Source of the DNA: CAVVSD01 sp963757125
GTDB lineage: Bacteria; Actinomycetota; Thermoleophilia; Solirubrobacterales; Solirubrobacteraceae
Length of the DNA: 64,000 nt
NCBI GenBank assembly: GCA_963757125.1
Contig: CAVWQP010000005.1
Location: forward strand, 310,001 to 374,000
Reading direction: 5' to 3'
The notes beneath the pieces were generated by a model. That model was not told the origin of the DNA. It was given only the letters and a program-made list of their open reading frames with translations, and did no database searches. The position numbers were made by a program, and so were the translations under genes. This document shows positions 9,064 to 17,405 of the stretch, piece after piece (within the stretch, counting starts at the first letter, position 1; each line of letters begins with the position of its first letter).

Positions 9064-9877
9064 CCCCGGTCGTGCCGGGCAGGACCAGGGGACCCGTCGC
9101 GTCGTCGTGGAACGGCGGCGCGACGATGCTCAGCCCGCCGTCGACGACCAGCGTCTGGCCGGTGACGTACTCCGAGGCGGGGTGCAGCAGGAACCAGATG
9201 CAGTCCGCGACCTCCTGCACCGTGCCCATCCGGCGCTTGGGGATCTTCGGCAGCACGGTGTCGAGCGGCGGCATCCCCTCGACCCCGTAGAAGTAGTCCG
9301 AGGAGTCCGACTCGATGATGCCGCCGTTGACGGCGTTGACGTTGATGCCGCGCGGCCCGAACTCCACGGCCATGTAGCGGACGTACGCCTCGAGCGCCGC
9401 CTTCGCCGCGCCCAGCGCGGCGTAGGTCGGGTAGGCGCGGATGCTGCCGTAGCTCGAGAGGACGACGATCCGCCCGCCGTCGCCCATGAGCGACACGGCC
9501 TGCTGCGCGCCGAGGACGAAGGCGCGGACGTTCATCGCGTACGTGCGGTCCAGGTGGTGGACCTTGAGCTGCTCGATCGGCTTGAAGGCGGCGGCGGCCG
9601 CGTTGGCGACGAAGTAGTCGACCTTCCCGTAGGCGTCGCGCGCCTCGGCGAAGAGGCGCTCGATCTCGGCCGGGTCCTCCATGTCGGCCTGCACGGCGAT
9701 CGCCTGGCCGCCGGCCTCCCCCACCGCCGCGACGGCCTCCTCGGCGAGGTCCGCGTTGCGCTTGAAGTTGATGACGACGGACGCGCCCTCGCCCGCGAGC
9801 CGGACGGCCAGCGCGCGCCCGATGCCGCGCGAGCTGCCGGTGATGACGGCGACCTTCCCGGCCGCGAAGCCGGTCAT
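9056..9877 (-). CDS. chcA: Enoyl-thioester reductase of the SDR family, ChcA/FabL-like
   Basis: 273 aa. The cofactor loop is TGSSRGIGRAL, with NFKRN suggesting NADP use. The active-site stretch is LSSYGSIRAYPTYAALGAAK, in which Tyr and Lys are separated by six residues. YX6K is the signature of enoyl reductases (FabI, FabL, ChcA) rather than YX3K of ketoreductases. It overlaps the acyl-CoA dehydrogenase stop (ATGA) and the next gene's start. By position and motif it is the best candidate for a 1-cyclohexenylcarbonyl-CoA reductase; a generic enoyl-CoA/ACP reductase is the alternative. The symbol is provisional. Confidence 0.75.
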   Translation of the reverse strand: MTGFAAGKVAVITGSSRGIGRALAVRLAGEGASVVINFKRNADLAEEAVAAVGEAGGQAIAVQADMEDPAEIERLFAEARDAYGKVDYFVANAAAAAFKPIEQLKVHHLDRTYAMNVRAFVLGAQQAVSLMGDGGRIVVLSSYGSIRAYPTYAALGAAKAALEAYVRYMAVEFGPRGINVNAVNGGIIESDSSDYFYGVEGMPPLDTVLPKIPKRRMGTVQEVADCIWFLLHPASEYVTGQTLVVDGGLSIVAPPFHDDATGPLVLPGTTGDA

Positions 9878-11046
9878 GCGTTCGGCCCGGCGAGGATGGT
9901 GCGCGCGATGATCGTCTTCTGGATCTCGTTCGTGCCCTCCTCGAAGCGCTGGGCGCGCGCGTCGCGGTAGACGCGCTCGATCGGGCTCGACGCCCAGAAG
10001 CCGACGCCGCCGTGCACCTGCAGCGCCTTGTCGGTGACGCGGGTGAGCATGTCCACCGCGGTCAGCTTCGCCATCGAGGACAGCACGGCGGAGTCGGGCG
10101 AGCCCGCCTCCCACTCGCGCGCGCCGTACAGCACGAGCTGGCGGGCGGCCTCGATGTCGGCGGCGTTCTCGGCCAGCGAGAAGGCGATCGCCTGGCGCGC
10201 GGCCAGCGGCTTGCCGAACGTGACGCGCTCGCGGGCGTGCTCGATCGCCAGCTCCTGCGCCCTGCGCGCCAGCCCGACGCAGGTCATCCCCACCGCGATG
10301 CGGCTCGGGGTCAGGAAGCCGCCGAAGGCGACCTCGAGGCCGCGTCCCTCCTCGCCGAGGCGGTTCTCGACCGGGACCGGCGTGCCGTCGAACACGAGGT
10401 GCGCGTGATCGGTGCCGCGGACGCCGAGCGACTCGCCCATGTCCACCGCCTGCACGTTCGGGCTGTCGCGGTCGACCATGAGCGCGACCGTCCCGTCGCT
10501 GCCGGTCGTGCCCTCCATGCGCGCGAACAGGAGCCAGCGGTCGCAGGTCAGGCCGAAGGTGATGAGGTGCTTCTCGCCGCTGAGGAGGTACGTGTCGCCC
10601 TCGCGGCGCACGGAGCAGCGCAGGTCGGCGCCGGTGCCGGCGGTCGGCTCGGTGAGCGTGAAGGCGACGACGCCGTCGCCGTTGACCGCCGGGAGCACGA
10701 AGCGCTCGCGCTGCTCGGGCGTGGCGAACTGGTCGACCGCGCGCCAGACGCCGTTGGCGACGTGGACGATCATGCGCAGCGACGCGTGCGACATGGAGAA
10801 GAGCTCGAGGAGCTCGAGCCAGCGCGAGAACGGGATCCCGCGGCCGCCGTACTCCTCCGGGGCGGCGATCGACAGGTAGCCGCGGGCCTGCAGCTCGTCG
10901 CGCAGCCCGGGCGGCACCGCGCGCTCCTCCTCGATGCGCCGCGTCCACTCCTCGCCCTCGTTGGCGACGTAGGCCGCGATCTCGTCCTTCAACGAGACGA
11001 ACGCCTCTTCGTCCACCCGTCCTGAGACGGCGGCGGGCTGGGTCAT
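9874..11046 (-). CDS. Acyl-CoA dehydrogenase
   Basis: 390 aa, full length for the family. Recognisable segments are FTLTEPTAGTGADL (FAD contact), GEKHLITFG, ERVTFGKPLAARQAI, LQVHGGVGFW and the C-terminal RFEEGTNEIQKTIIARTIL. It oxidises an acyl-CoA at C2-C3 with electron transfer to ETF. In cyclohexanecarboxyl-CoA cassettes the corresponding gene (ansL/plmL) handles cyclic acyl-CoAs. It overlaps both neighbours by ATGA, so it is translated as part of the 14025-7138 operon. Confidence 0.85.
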   Translation of the reverse strand: MTQPAAVSGRVDEEAFVSLKDEIAAYVANEGEEWTRRIEEERAVPPGLRDELQARGYLSIAAPEEYGGRGIPFSRWLELLELFSMSHASLRMIVHVANGVWRAVDQFATPEQRERFVLPAVNGDGVVAFTLTEPTAGTGADLRCSVRREGDTYLLSGEKHLITFGLTCDRWLLFARMEGTTGSDGTVALMVDRDSPNVQAVDMGESLGVRGTDHAHLVFDGTPVPVENRLGEEGRGLEVAFGGFLTPSRIAVGMTCVGLARRAQELAIEHARERVTFGKPLAARQAIAFSLAENAADIEAARQLVLYGAREWEAGSPDSAVLSSMAKLTAVDMLTRVTDKALQVHGGVGFWASSPIERVYRDARAQRFEEGTNEIQKTIIARTILAGPNA

Positions 11047-12720
11047 CGGACGGACTCCTTCAGGGTGGACGGCTTCAGCCCGGCGGCGAGCTCGCGCAGC
11101 AGGAACTTCTGGATCTTGCCGCTGGCGTTGCGGGGGAGCACCTCGATGGGCTCGATCCGCTCGGGCCAGTACTGGCGCGCGACGCCGAGCTCGTTGAGGT
11201 ACTCCCGCACCGCGGGGAGGTCGGGGACGTCGGCGCCCACCAGGAACGCGCACGCGCGCTCGCCCAGCCGCGGGTCGGGCATCGCCACGATGGCGACGTC
11301 CTCGACGCCCGGGTGGCGATGCAGCAGCTGCTCGATCTCGGCGACGGGCACCTTCTCGCCGCCCCGGTTGACGACGTCCGTGATCCGCCCGCGGATCTGC
11401 AGGAAGCCGTCGCTGTCGATCGTGGCGAGGTCGCCCGACCGGTACCAGCCGTCGGGCGTCAGCGCGGCGGCCGTGAGGTCCGGGCGGTCGAGGTAGCCCT
11501 CGAACAGGCAGCGGCTGAAGACCTCGAAGTTGCCCTCCTCGCCGGCGCCGAGCACGGCCCCTTCCTCGTCCGTGATGCGGATCTGGGTCCCGGCGAGCGC
11601 GCGCCCGTCGGTGCCCCAGCGCTTCGCGGGCTCGTCGCTGGGCGCCGCGAGCGTGCCCAGGCAGGACTCCGTCGAGCCCCAGGCGCCGAGGACCGCCGTG
11701 TCGAGGACCGACGTCGCGTGCTCCGCGAGCGCGCGCGGAACCGCGGCGCCGGTGACGACGAAGATGCGCAGGGCCCGCGGTCGCGGCTCGCCCTCCTCCA
11801 CGACCCGGACGAGGTCGGTGAGGAACGGCGTCGCGGCCTGCACGAACGAGGCGCCCCACGCGCGCAGCGCCCGCGCGGCGCGCACCGGCTCCCACACGTC
11901 CTGCAGGAGCTGCGTCGCGCCGAGCACGAACGCCTCCCACATCCCGTAGAGGAACCCGGTCTGGTGGGCGAGCGGTGAGGGGATGAACAGGACGTCGTCG
12001 CGGCCGAGCCGCAGGTGCTCGATCTCCATGGCCGCCGCGCGCGTGAGCGCGTCGAAGCGGTGCAGGACGCCCTTGGGCTCGCCGGTGGTGCCCGACGTGA
12101 ACAGCAGCTGGGCGATCGCGTCGGGCTTCGGCGCGCGGGCGGCGATCGCCTCGGGGTCGGCCTTCTCCTGCTCGCTCGCCGTCGCGAGGTCGTGCCACTG
12201 CATGCCGGTGCGCGACAGCAGGTCGACGTGCTCGCCGGCGCCCGCCACGAGCACGTGCTCGACGGCGAGGCCCTCCTCGTCGGCGAGCAGGACCTGGGTC
12301 TCGGACAGGTGGTCGCGCCCGCGGAAGCGCTCGGGCACGACGAACACGCGCGCCTTCGAGCGGCGCAGCGCGTGGGACACCTCGCGGCGCCCGAAGATCG
12401 GCATGAGCGGGCAGCACACGGCGCCGATGCGCAGCGTCGCGATCGTCAGCACGACGAACTCGCCCCAGTTCGGCAGCTGGTAGGCGACCGCCTCGCCCGG
12501 CTGCACGCCGAGGCGCAGCAGGAGCGTCGCCGTCCGGTCGGCGGCCTCGTCCAGCGCGCTCCAGCTCCACGCGCGCGTCCCGTCGGCCCGGACGTCGACG
12601 ATCGCGGTCTCGGTCGGGCGCTCGCGCGCCCAGCGGCGCACCCACTCGGGGATCGGGATCTCCGCCGCCTGGTCGATCGCGACGGACTCGATCTGCAGCT
12701 CGTCGCCGGCGGGGCGGCGC
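11043..12720 (-). CDS. AMP-dependent acyl-CoA ligase (frame joins EPSPS-like domain upstream)
   Basis: Adenylate-forming ligase. Motifs seen are LLFTSGTTGEPKGVLHRF (P-loop), GAWGSTESCLG, YRSGDLATIDSDGF, GRITDVVNRGGEKV and NASGKIQK with the catalytic Lys. An internal GTG at 12641 would give 532 aa, but conserved-looking coding sequence (GDELQIESVAID, then IPIPEWVRRW) continues upstream with no stop and no ATG. This fits a frame once joined to the EPSPS-like gene and now offset by one extra base near 12.70-12.74 kb. It probably activates a cyclic carboxylic acid as its CoA ester. Confidence 0.8.
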
Positions 12721-14025
12721 TCGCTGCGCTCGCGCGACCTCCATCGGGATCCCGATCGCCGTCATGTCGTCGACGAACGCGGGATAGGAGATCCGGTGCG
12801 CGTTGGGGTACGTCAGGCTGCTCGGGCCCTCGGCGCGCGACGCCGCGATCGCGAGCGCCATCTCGACGCGGTGGTCGTTGTAGCTCGACAGCGCGGCGCC
12901 GGTCATGCGCCGCACGCCGTCGATGACGAGCGTGTCCCCGATGAGCTCGACGTCGCCGCCCATCCGGTTGAGCTGCAGCATGGAGACGACGCGGTCGGAC
13001 TCCTTGAGGCGGACGTGCTCGACGTTCTCGAACACGGTCCGGCCGGTCGCGAAGGACCCGAGCGTCGCGAGGATCGGCAGCATGTCGGGCATCGGCCGGC
13101 AGTCGACGCGCACGCCGCGCAGCTCGATGCCGTCGTGGCGCACGCGCACCCCGCCGGCCTCCTCGTCGAGCTCCATCGGCAGGCCCATCTCGGTGAGCAC
13201 GTCGAGGACGTGCGCCTCGGGATGGTCGATCTCGGTGCCGAGCGTCGTGCGCATCCCCCGGAAGAGGACGTCGGAGGGATGCAGCGCGCTGGCGGCGAGC
13301 CCGAACGCCGCCGAGCCGATGTCCGGCGGCAGGACGATCTCCGTCGCCTGCGCCTCCTGGCCGGGCTCGATCTCGAAGCGCCGCCAGTCGTCGGAGACCC
13401 CGACCTCCAGGCCGAAGTCCCGCATCATCCGCACGGTCAGCTCGACGTAGGGCTGCTCGTTGAGGACCCCGTCGACCTCGACGACCGTCGGCCGCGTGGC
13501 GAAGGGCGCCAGCAGCAGCAGCCCGGAGATCCACTGCGACAGCGTCCCGGAGATCCGCACGTGCCCGCCGGTGGGGCGCGAGGGCTGGACGGTGATCGGC
13601 GGCCTGGCGTCCTGCGACTCCAGGCGCACCCCGAGCTGTGCGAGCGCGCCGAGCAGCGGCCCGACCGGGCGGCGCTGGAAGTACTTCTGCCCGGTCAGCG
13701 TCACGGGCGCGTCGGCGAGCGCCGCGAGGCCGATCATGAAGTAGAGGGTGGTGCCCGAGCTGCCGACGGACACCGAGTTGCGGCGCGGGCGGTACGGGCC
13801 GCCGTTGACGACGAAGCCGGTCTCGTCCTGCTCGATCCGGGTGCCGAGGCCCCGCAGGACCTCGATGGTCGAGCGGACGTGGCGGGCCCCGGAGGCGCCG
13901 ATGATGCGGGTCTCCCCAGGGGCGAGCGACGCGAGCATGAGCGCGCGGTGCGCGTGGTACTTGGAGCTGGGGACGGCTATCTCGCCCCGGAGCGGACTTC
14001 GGACCTCGCCGACGAACAGGTGCAC
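12721..14025 (-). CDS. EPSP synthase homologue with altered PEP site, likely J-type enzyme of cyclohexanecarboxylate pathway
   Basis: About 435 aa of EPSPS fold. Compared by eye with E. coli AroA, the residues matching K22 (SSKYHAHR), R27, D313 (PDMLPILATLG), K340/E341/R344 (RLKESDRV) and R386 (YNDHRVEMALA) are kept. S23 is Tyr, R124 in the LTG-x6-RP segment is Tyr (LTGQKYFQRRP), and K411 before the final YPAF is Ile. Loss of two PEP-contacting basic residues argues against ordinary shikimate-pathway function. No stop occurs at the end of the fold; the frame runs on out of phase with the ligase. The GTG start lies 9 nt after TAGTCT. Confidence 0.75.
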
Positions 14026-14034
14026 GGCGCGGGA

Positions 14035-14040
14035 AGACTA
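14035..14040 (-). promoter_or_regulatory. -10 element of the EPSPS-like/ligase operon
   Basis: TAGTCT on the minus strand ends 9 nt before the GTG at 14025, giving a leaderless or nearly leaderless transcript. It would drive the whole 14025-7138 operon. The 65-nt gap to the divergent racemase gene leaves room for both promoters. Confidence 0.4.
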
Positions 14041-14090
14041 ACCGCTCGGGAGGCGACCTCCCGGTCCGGCGATGTGGGATCGTCGGATGG

Positions 14091-15191
14091 ATGAGCGTCG
14101 GCGGTCCGTTCCACGGCGTCCGAGTGGTCGAGCTCGCGGGCCTCGGGCCGTCCCAGCACGGCGCGATGTTGCTCGCTGACCTCGGCGCCGACGTCGTCCG
14201 CGTCGACCGCCCGCCGGACGGCGACCCGGATCGCGACGCCGCCCGCCGCACGCTGCTCAATCGCGGGCGGCGTTCGGTCGCCCTCGACCTCAAGGACGAC
14301 GGCGACCGCGAGGTCGCCCTGCGGCTCGTCGACGGCGCCGACGTCCTCGTCGACCCGTACCGCCCCGGGGTGCTCGAGCGCCTGGGCCTGGGTCCCGACG
14401 TGCTGCTCGCCCGCAACCCCCGCCTCGTGGTCGCGCGGATGACGGGCTGGGGCCAGGACGGGCCGCGCGCCGGCGACGCCGGGCACGACATCGACTACAT
14501 CGCCGCCGCGGGCGCCCTGCACGCGATCGGGCCTCCCGGCGACGTGCCGGTCGTCCCGTTGAACCTCGTCGCCGACTTCGGCGGCGGCGGGATGCTGCTC
14601 GCGTTCGGGATCGCGGCGGCGCTGCTCGAGCGCGAGCGGTCCGGTCGCGGTCAGGTGGTCGACGTGGCGATGGTCGACGGTGTCGCGTCGCTCATGAACT
14701 TCGCGTGGCAGGAGCGCGCGATCGGGCGCTGGGCGCGGGAGCGCGGGAGCAACTGGCTGCAGGGCGCCGCGCCCTGGTACCGCGCCTACGCGACGGCGGA
14801 CGGCACGTTCGTCGCCGTCGGCGCGTACGAGCCGAAGTTCTACGCGCAGCTGCTCGAGCGCCTCGGCCTGGACCCCGCGGCCTGGCCGCAGTGGGACCGG
14901 GACCGCTGGGCGACCCTGAGCGACGTCCTGGCGTCGGTCTTCGCGTCGCGGACGGCCGAGGACTGGGAGCGCGAGCTCGCCGGGGCCGACGTCTGCTTCG
15001 CCCGCGTCCGGTCGCTCGACGAGGTGTTCGACGATCCGCACATGGCCGCCCGCGGCAGCTACGTCGAGCGCGACGGGCTGCGCCAGGCGGGGGTGGTGCC
15101 GCGCTTCGATCGCACCCCGGGCGGGCTCGCGCGCCCGGCGCCGTGGCCGGGCGAGCACGACGCCGAGCTGCGGGCGGAGCTGGACGCGTGA
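14091..15191 (+). CDS. Alpha-methylacyl-CoA racemase / CaiB-BaiF family III CoA enzyme
   Basis: 366 aa. Segments match the racemase branch: GVRVVELAGLGPSQHGAMLL, LADLGADVVRVDRP, NRGRRSVALDLK, GHDIDYIAAAG (catalytic His region), NLVADFGGGGMLLAFGI (catalytic Asp region) and DDPHMAARGSYVE. The reaction would be epimerisation at C2 of an acyl-CoA, or CoA transfer in other family members. It is divergent from the EPSPS-like operon across 65 nt, so shared regulation is possible. The role with cyclic acyl-CoAs is speculative. Confidence 0.85.
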   Translation: MSVGGPFHGVRVVELAGLGPSQHGAMLLADLGADVVRVDRPPDGDPDRDAARRTLLNRGRRSVALDLKDDGDREVALRLVDGADVLVDPYRPGVLERLGLGPDVLLARNPRLVVARMTGWGQDGPRAGDAGHDIDYIAAAGALHAIGPPGDVPVVPLNLVADFGGGGMLLAFGIAAALLERERSGRGQVVDVAMVDGVASLMNFAWQERAIGRWARERGSNWLQGAAPWYRAYATADGTFVAVGAYEPKFYAQLLERLGLDPAAWPQWDRDRWATLSDVLASVFASRTAEDWERELAGADVCFARVRSLDEVFDDPHMAARGSYVERDGLRQAGVVPRFDRTPGGLARPAPWPGEHDAELRAELDA

Positions 15192-15291
15192 CCCGCGAGT
15201 CCGATCGCGCCAGGCGCGCGCGACCTCACGAAGTTCTCACGAAGCGCTCGCGCGACTCGAAACTTCCCGGCACCCGGGGGGTTCCCAGTAG
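15192..15291. other. Intergenic, no gene; short tandem direct repeat
   Basis: A 9-nt direct repeat CTCACGAAG occurs at 15225-15233 and 15236-15244, downstream of the racemase gene and of the tRNA. I see no ORF or stable hairpin here. Confidence 0.4.
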
Positions 15292-15365
15292 CGCCCCCGG
15301 CAGGACTCGAACCTGCGACCCGCGGCTTAGAAGGCCGCCGCTCTATCCAGCTGAGCTACGGGGGC
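15292..15365 (-). tRNA. tRNA-Arg (UCU)
   Basis: A 74-nt cloverleaf can be folded. The acceptor stem GCCCCCG pairs with CGGGGGC, the D-arm is TAGCTCAGCTGGATAGAGC, the anticodon stem GCGGC/GCCGC encloses loop CTTCTAA with anticodon TCT, and the T-loop is TTCGAGT. The 3' CCA is not encoded. No integrase lies next to it. Confidence 0.93.
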
Positions 15366-15418
15366 GGGCGGTTTGTAGGGTACGCGCGCTTGGCGGGAAC
15401 CAGGACAGGAGGACAGCA

Positions 15419-16459
15419 GTGCGTTCACGGAAGAGCAGGCTGGCGCTGGCGGCGCTGACGTTCGGAGCACTCGCGGTGCCCGCGAGCGCGAACGCGGCGA
15501 CGTTGTCGATCACCGGCGACGACGGGGTGCCGCAGGCGCTGAGCGGCCAGACGATCCGCAACATGTCGCCGCAGCTCGCGGTCGGCATCAACGGCACGAC
15601 CGAGCGGTCCTACACCGTGCAGGTCATCGGCCCGAACGGGATCTCGGCCGCGTCGGCGACCTGCCTGAGCTCGCCGACGCCGCGCACCGTCAACTACCAG
15701 GGCAACGGCGTCTACACCGTCTACGTCGCGATCTACACGACGCTGCTCTGCACCGACACGCCGACGACGGGCTCGCTGACCTTCGCGATCGGCGCGGGCG
15801 TCGCGATCGCGACGGACCCGAACACGCCGCTGCTCACCCGTCAGCCGGGCGAGTTCGCGACGATCGAGCATCGACTCCCCGTCACCGGCAACCCCGGCGC
15901 CGACACGTACGACGTCCTGTACTCGGGCAACCCGGCCCTCGCCCCCGACGGCGGCCTCGTCGGCCCGTCGCAGAACGCGTACGTCGACGCCGCCACCGCG
16001 ACCGTCCCGATCCGGTTCTCCGAGCCCGGGAAGTACAGCGTCGTCGCGCGTGCCCGCGTGTACGGCGGCGCCGCGACGCCGTGGACCGCGCCGCTCGCGC
16101 TGCGGGTGTACGCGCCGTTCGACTTCTCGACGTCGAGCTTCCCCGACTCGCGCGGGCCGAGCTACCGGCTGCGTGTCCGCCTCCGGGAGGAGGACACGCG
16201 CGGCGGGGTGCGCATCGCGGTGGCGAAGCGCTGGAGCGGCAACGCGAAGTACCGCACGCTGGGGACGGTGCGGATCCGCAACGGCTCCTTCACCAAGCGC
16301 TTCACGCTCTCGAGCCCCGGCACGTACCGCCTCCGGTACCGGTTCCAGGGCTCGGCGACCACGGCGCCCGGCACGGTCGTGGAGAAGGTCCGCATCCGGC
16401 GCACCGTGCGGTTCTCGTCGGTCGACGCGGCCGACCACGAGCTGACCTACGGCAGGTGA
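15419..16459 (+). CDS. Secreted protein of unknown function
   Basis: 346 aa from a GTG preceded by GGAGG. A Sec signal peptide is clear (RSRKSRLALAALTFGALAV, cleavage probably after SANA near residue 24). The rest is rich in Thr, Ser and beta-strand-like segments. The last 90 residues (SYRLRVRLREED, RIAVAKRWSGNAKYRTLG, GTYRLRYRFQGS) look like an Ig-like repeat seen in exported actinobacterial proteins. Only two Cys in the mature part. Function is not recognised. It ends just before a strong hairpin shared with the convergent hydrolase gene. Confidence 0.75.
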   Translation: MRSRKSRLALAALTFGALAVPASANAATLSITGDDGVPQALSGQTIRNMSPQLAVGINGTTERSYTVQVIGPNGISAASATCLSSPTPRTVNYQGNGVYTVYVAIYTTLLCTDTPTTGSLTFAIGAGVAIATDPNTPLLTRQPGEFATIEHRLPVTGNPGADTYDVLYSGNPALAPDGGLVGPSQNAYVDAATATVPIRFSEPGKYSVVARARVYGGAATPWTAPLALRVYAPFDFSTSSFPDSRGPSYRLRVRLREEDTRGGVRIAVAKRWSGNAKYRTLGTVRIRNGSFTKRFTLSSPGTYRLRYRFQGSATTAPGTVVEKVRIRRTVRFSSVDAADHELTYGR

Positions 16460-16466
16460 GGCGGAC

Positions 16467-16494
16467 GGGCCGGCCGGATCGCTCCGGCCGGCCC
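16467..16494. terminator. Bidirectional hairpin terminator between convergent genes
   Basis: Perfect 12-bp inverted repeat GGGCCGGCCGGA / TCCGGCCGGCCC with loop TCGC. It lies 7 nt after the secreted-protein stop and 8 nt before the convergent hydrolase stop. No T-run follows on either strand, as is common in very high GC genomes. Confidence 0.75.
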
Positions 16495-16502
16495 CGACGC
16501 AG

Positions 16503-17360
16503 CTAGGCCCTCGCGCCCACCGGGGCGTGCTGCGCGAGGAACGCGGTGAGCTGCTCGACGTAGTCCGCCCGGTGCGCCTTCTCGTCGTGGATGCCGTGGC
16601 CGGCGCCCGCCACGCGGACGACGGTGACGTCCGGGTGCGTCGCCTTCATCCGCTCCTCGTGCTCGGGCTTGAAGGCCGGCTGGACGCCCGCTGCGAGGAT
16701 GAGGACGGGCACGCCGACCGGTGCATCGACGTCGGTCTCGCCCAGCGTCCTGTTGTCGGCGGCCATCGTCAGGACCTCCGGGTCCATGACGAGGTGCGCG
16801 TGCGCGCGGGCGAGGATGCCGTCGGCCATCATGAGGTCGCCCATCGTGACGCCCTCGCCCATCGGCGCCGCCGCGAGCCGCGCCGCGGCCGCGTCGTCGT
16901 CCAGCCCCTCCTCGCGCATCGCGATCGCGTTGTCGCGGATGGCGGGGAACATGGCCGCTGCCGGGTTGTCGGCGTGCTCGGCGGGCTCGCCCATGTAGAG
17001 CGGCGGGTCCTCGAGGAACGCGCCCGAGAGCAGCTCGGGCTCGTTCTGCGCCAGCCACCAGCCCGTACTCCCGCCCAGCGAGTGACCGACGACGACCGCG
17101 GGGCCGCCGCCCACCGCGCGCAGGATCGCGGCGACGTCCTCCCCGTAGGTGTGCAGCAGGTAGGTTCCCGACGCGTGGTCGGAGTCGCCGTGCCCGCGCA
17201 GATCGATCCGGACGATCCTCCGCCCGTCCGTGATCTCCGGCGGGAGCCAGCCGTACGTGCGTGAGCTGCCGGAGACGCCGTGGAGGAACGCCACGACCGG
17301 GCCCTCCTCCGCGCCCTCGACCTCGACGTTGAGTCCGACGCCATCGTGCTCGACCCGCAT
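16503..17360 (-). CDS. Alpha/beta hydrolase
   Basis: 285 aa, start MRVEHDGVGLNVEVEG after an AGGAGG site. It has HG (AFLHGVSGSSRTY), RIDLRGHGDSD, the nucleophile elbow GHSLGG (Ser near residue 97) and the catalytic His in GAGHGIHDEK. An Asp/Glu-rich cap domain with many Met lies at residues 130-200. The family includes esterases, haloalkane dehalogenases and C-C hydrolases; nothing here fixes the substrate. It is divergent from the sensor kinase gene. Confidence 0.8.
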   Translation of the reverse strand: MRVEHDGVGLNVEVEGAEEGPVVAFLHGVSGSSRTYGWLPPEITDGRRIVRIDLRGHGDSDHASGTYLLHTYGEDVAAILRAVGGGPAVVVGHSLGGSTGWWLAQNEPELLSGAFLEDPPLYMGEPAEHADNPAAAMFPAIRDNAIAMREEGLDDDAAAARLAAAPMGEGVTMGDLMMADGILARAHAHLVMDPEVLTMAADNRTLGETDVDAPVGVPVLILAAGVQPAFKPEHEERMKATHPDVTVVRVAGAGHGIHDEKAHRADYVEQLTAFLAQHAPVGARA

Positions 17361-17405
17361 GCAACCTCCTCGTGGTACGGCAGAAGGCGCGAATCTTCCT
17401 GGATC

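Noticed and set aside
9874..14025. A single 1383-codon open frame joining EPSPS-like and acyl-CoA dehydrogenase domains
   Set aside because: The middle third is the out-of-phase shadow of the acyl-CoA ligase; the dehydrogenase has its own ATG overlapping the ligase stop.
15225..15244. Two CTCACGAAG copies near tRNA-Arg as an attachment site
   Set aside because: Too short, 2 nt apart, and no integrase or foreign genes next to this tRNA.
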